This document shows, in pieces, positions 63,291 through 64,000 of a DNA stretch of 64,000 bases (positions are counted from its first letter, which is position 1; every line of letters starts with the position of its first letter). The stretch covers positions 23,973,196-24,037,195 of the forward strand of contig OZ022345.1 of the NCBI GenBank assembly GCA_963989245.1, given 5' to 3'. The notes below the pieces were generated by a model. That model did no database searches. It was not told the origin of the DNA and was given only the letters and a program-made list of their open reading frames with translations. Both the position numbers and the translations under genes were made by a program. This DNA comes from Nansenia antarctica (lineage: Eukaryota; Chordata; Actinopteri; Argentiniformes; Microstomatidae).

Positions 63291-64000
63291 GTGAATTTAG
63301 CAGACCACAGAGAGAAGATTGAGGAATGCTTCCTGAGCAACGACTCCAGGCGGGTGTGGCAGGGGGTTCAGCACATGACAAACTTCAGAGCCAACAGGCT
63401 CACAGCCGCGGAGGACGACCCCCTGCTGGCGGAAGAGCTGAACTCCTTCTACGCAAGGTTCGACGAGGGGCGAACAGAGGTAACCACAACACAAACACCA
63501 CTCTCTCCAGCTCTCAGCAGAGCATGAAGTGAGACGCGTGCTGAAGGCGGTGGACCCCAGAAAAGCCTCAGGGCCGGATGGTGTCCTGGGACGGGTGCTG
63601 AGGGACTGCGCCGACCAGCTGGCCGGGGTTTACACCAACATCTTCAACCAGTCCCTGACCCAGGCCACCATCCCACCCTGCCTGAAAACCTCAACAATCA
63701 TCCCAGTCCCGAAGAAAAGCACGGTGAGCTGCCTAAACGACTACCGCACGGTGGCACTCACACCAATCATCATGAAGTGCTTCGAGAAACTGGTCCGGGC
63801 CCACATAGTCACACGCCTCCCGCCCAACCTGGATCCATACCAGTTCGCCTACAGAGCCCACAGGTCCACAGAGGACACCATCGTGACGACTCTCCACTCC
63901 ACTCTATCCCACCTGGAGAGGGGGAACAGCTACGCGAGACTGCTCTTTGTGGACTTCAGCTCTGCCTTCAACACCATCCTTCCAGACAGGCTAGTGACCA
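63291..64000 (+). pseudogene. Non-LTR retrotransposon ORF2 (RT), start; continues off window
   Basis: First frame (to 63,527): IEECFLSNDSRRVWQGVQHM, LAEELNSFYARFDE, the pre-RT linker. A frameshift near 63,500 moves coding to a second frame that is open to the window end: EHEVRRVLKAVDPRKASGPD, IIPVPKKS, DYRTVALTPIIMKCFEKLVR, LDPYQFAYRAHRSTEDTI, LLFVDFSSAFNTI (first catalytic Asp in FVDFSSAFN). Motifs fit L2/CR1/Rex-like LINEs. The 5' part is missing before about 63,300. The catalytic FADD region lies beyond the window. Confidence 0.88.

Overview
This window looks like nuclear DNA from a teleost fish. The evidence is spliced C2H2 zinc-finger exons, exon 1 of the translation/exon-junction helicase EIF4A3, a spliced DUF4806 gene, and an unusually broad set of fish-type transposable elements: hAT, Ty3/gypsy, DIRS, Penelope, RNase-H LINEs, L2/CR1/Rex-like LINEs and a tRNA SINE. 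The style of the zinc-finger N-terminal exon made me think of clupeiform fish, but that is weak. No prokaryotic or viral genome features are present.

Layout. Two direct copies of one ancestral block make up most of the window. Copy A runs from the window start to about 33,018. Copy B runs from about 38,319 to about 60,048. The block carries a minus-strand C2H2 zinc-finger gene: N-terminal acidic exons at 12.6 and 14.2 kb in A and at 49.1 and 49.6 kb in B, and the finger exon at 1-539 in A. In B the finger exon sits in a perfect-period 2,550-bp tandem duplication (38,319-40,868 and 40,869-43,418), and one of the two B finger exons has a nonsense change. Exon phases fit: acidic exons end in phase 1 and the finger exon begins by completing a glycine codon, so splicing over a 7-14 kb transposon-filled intron is plausible.

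Because A and B are paralogous, each copy acts as the empty site for insertions in the other. A-only insertions, each with target duplications unless noted, are: a 975-bp hAT element; a 4.3-kb Ty3/gypsy element inside an older hAT element; a 1.2-kb internally deleted hAT; a 7.1-kb hAT with a transposase gene that was itself hit by three later elements; and a 9.0-kb DIRS element without target duplication. B-only insertions are a 1.16-kb hAT derivative and a 2.0-kb composite retroposon (unique part, then 46/49-bp VNTR, then LINE 3' tail), which resembles primate SVA in plan. B alone also has a 5.77-kb segment with EIF4A3 exon 1 and the DUF4806 gene. Its ends are short inverted repeats, so it is either a gene-carrying insertion in B or a deletion in A.

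The right end (60-64 kb) holds an RNase-H LINE fragment, a 5'-truncated Penelope-like element with a GIY-YIG nuclease and a candidate hammerhead motif between 20-bp direct repeats, and the start of an L2/CR1/Rex-like LINE reverse transcriptase that continues past the window. All coordinates and family calls come from reading the sequence by eye; no database search was run.
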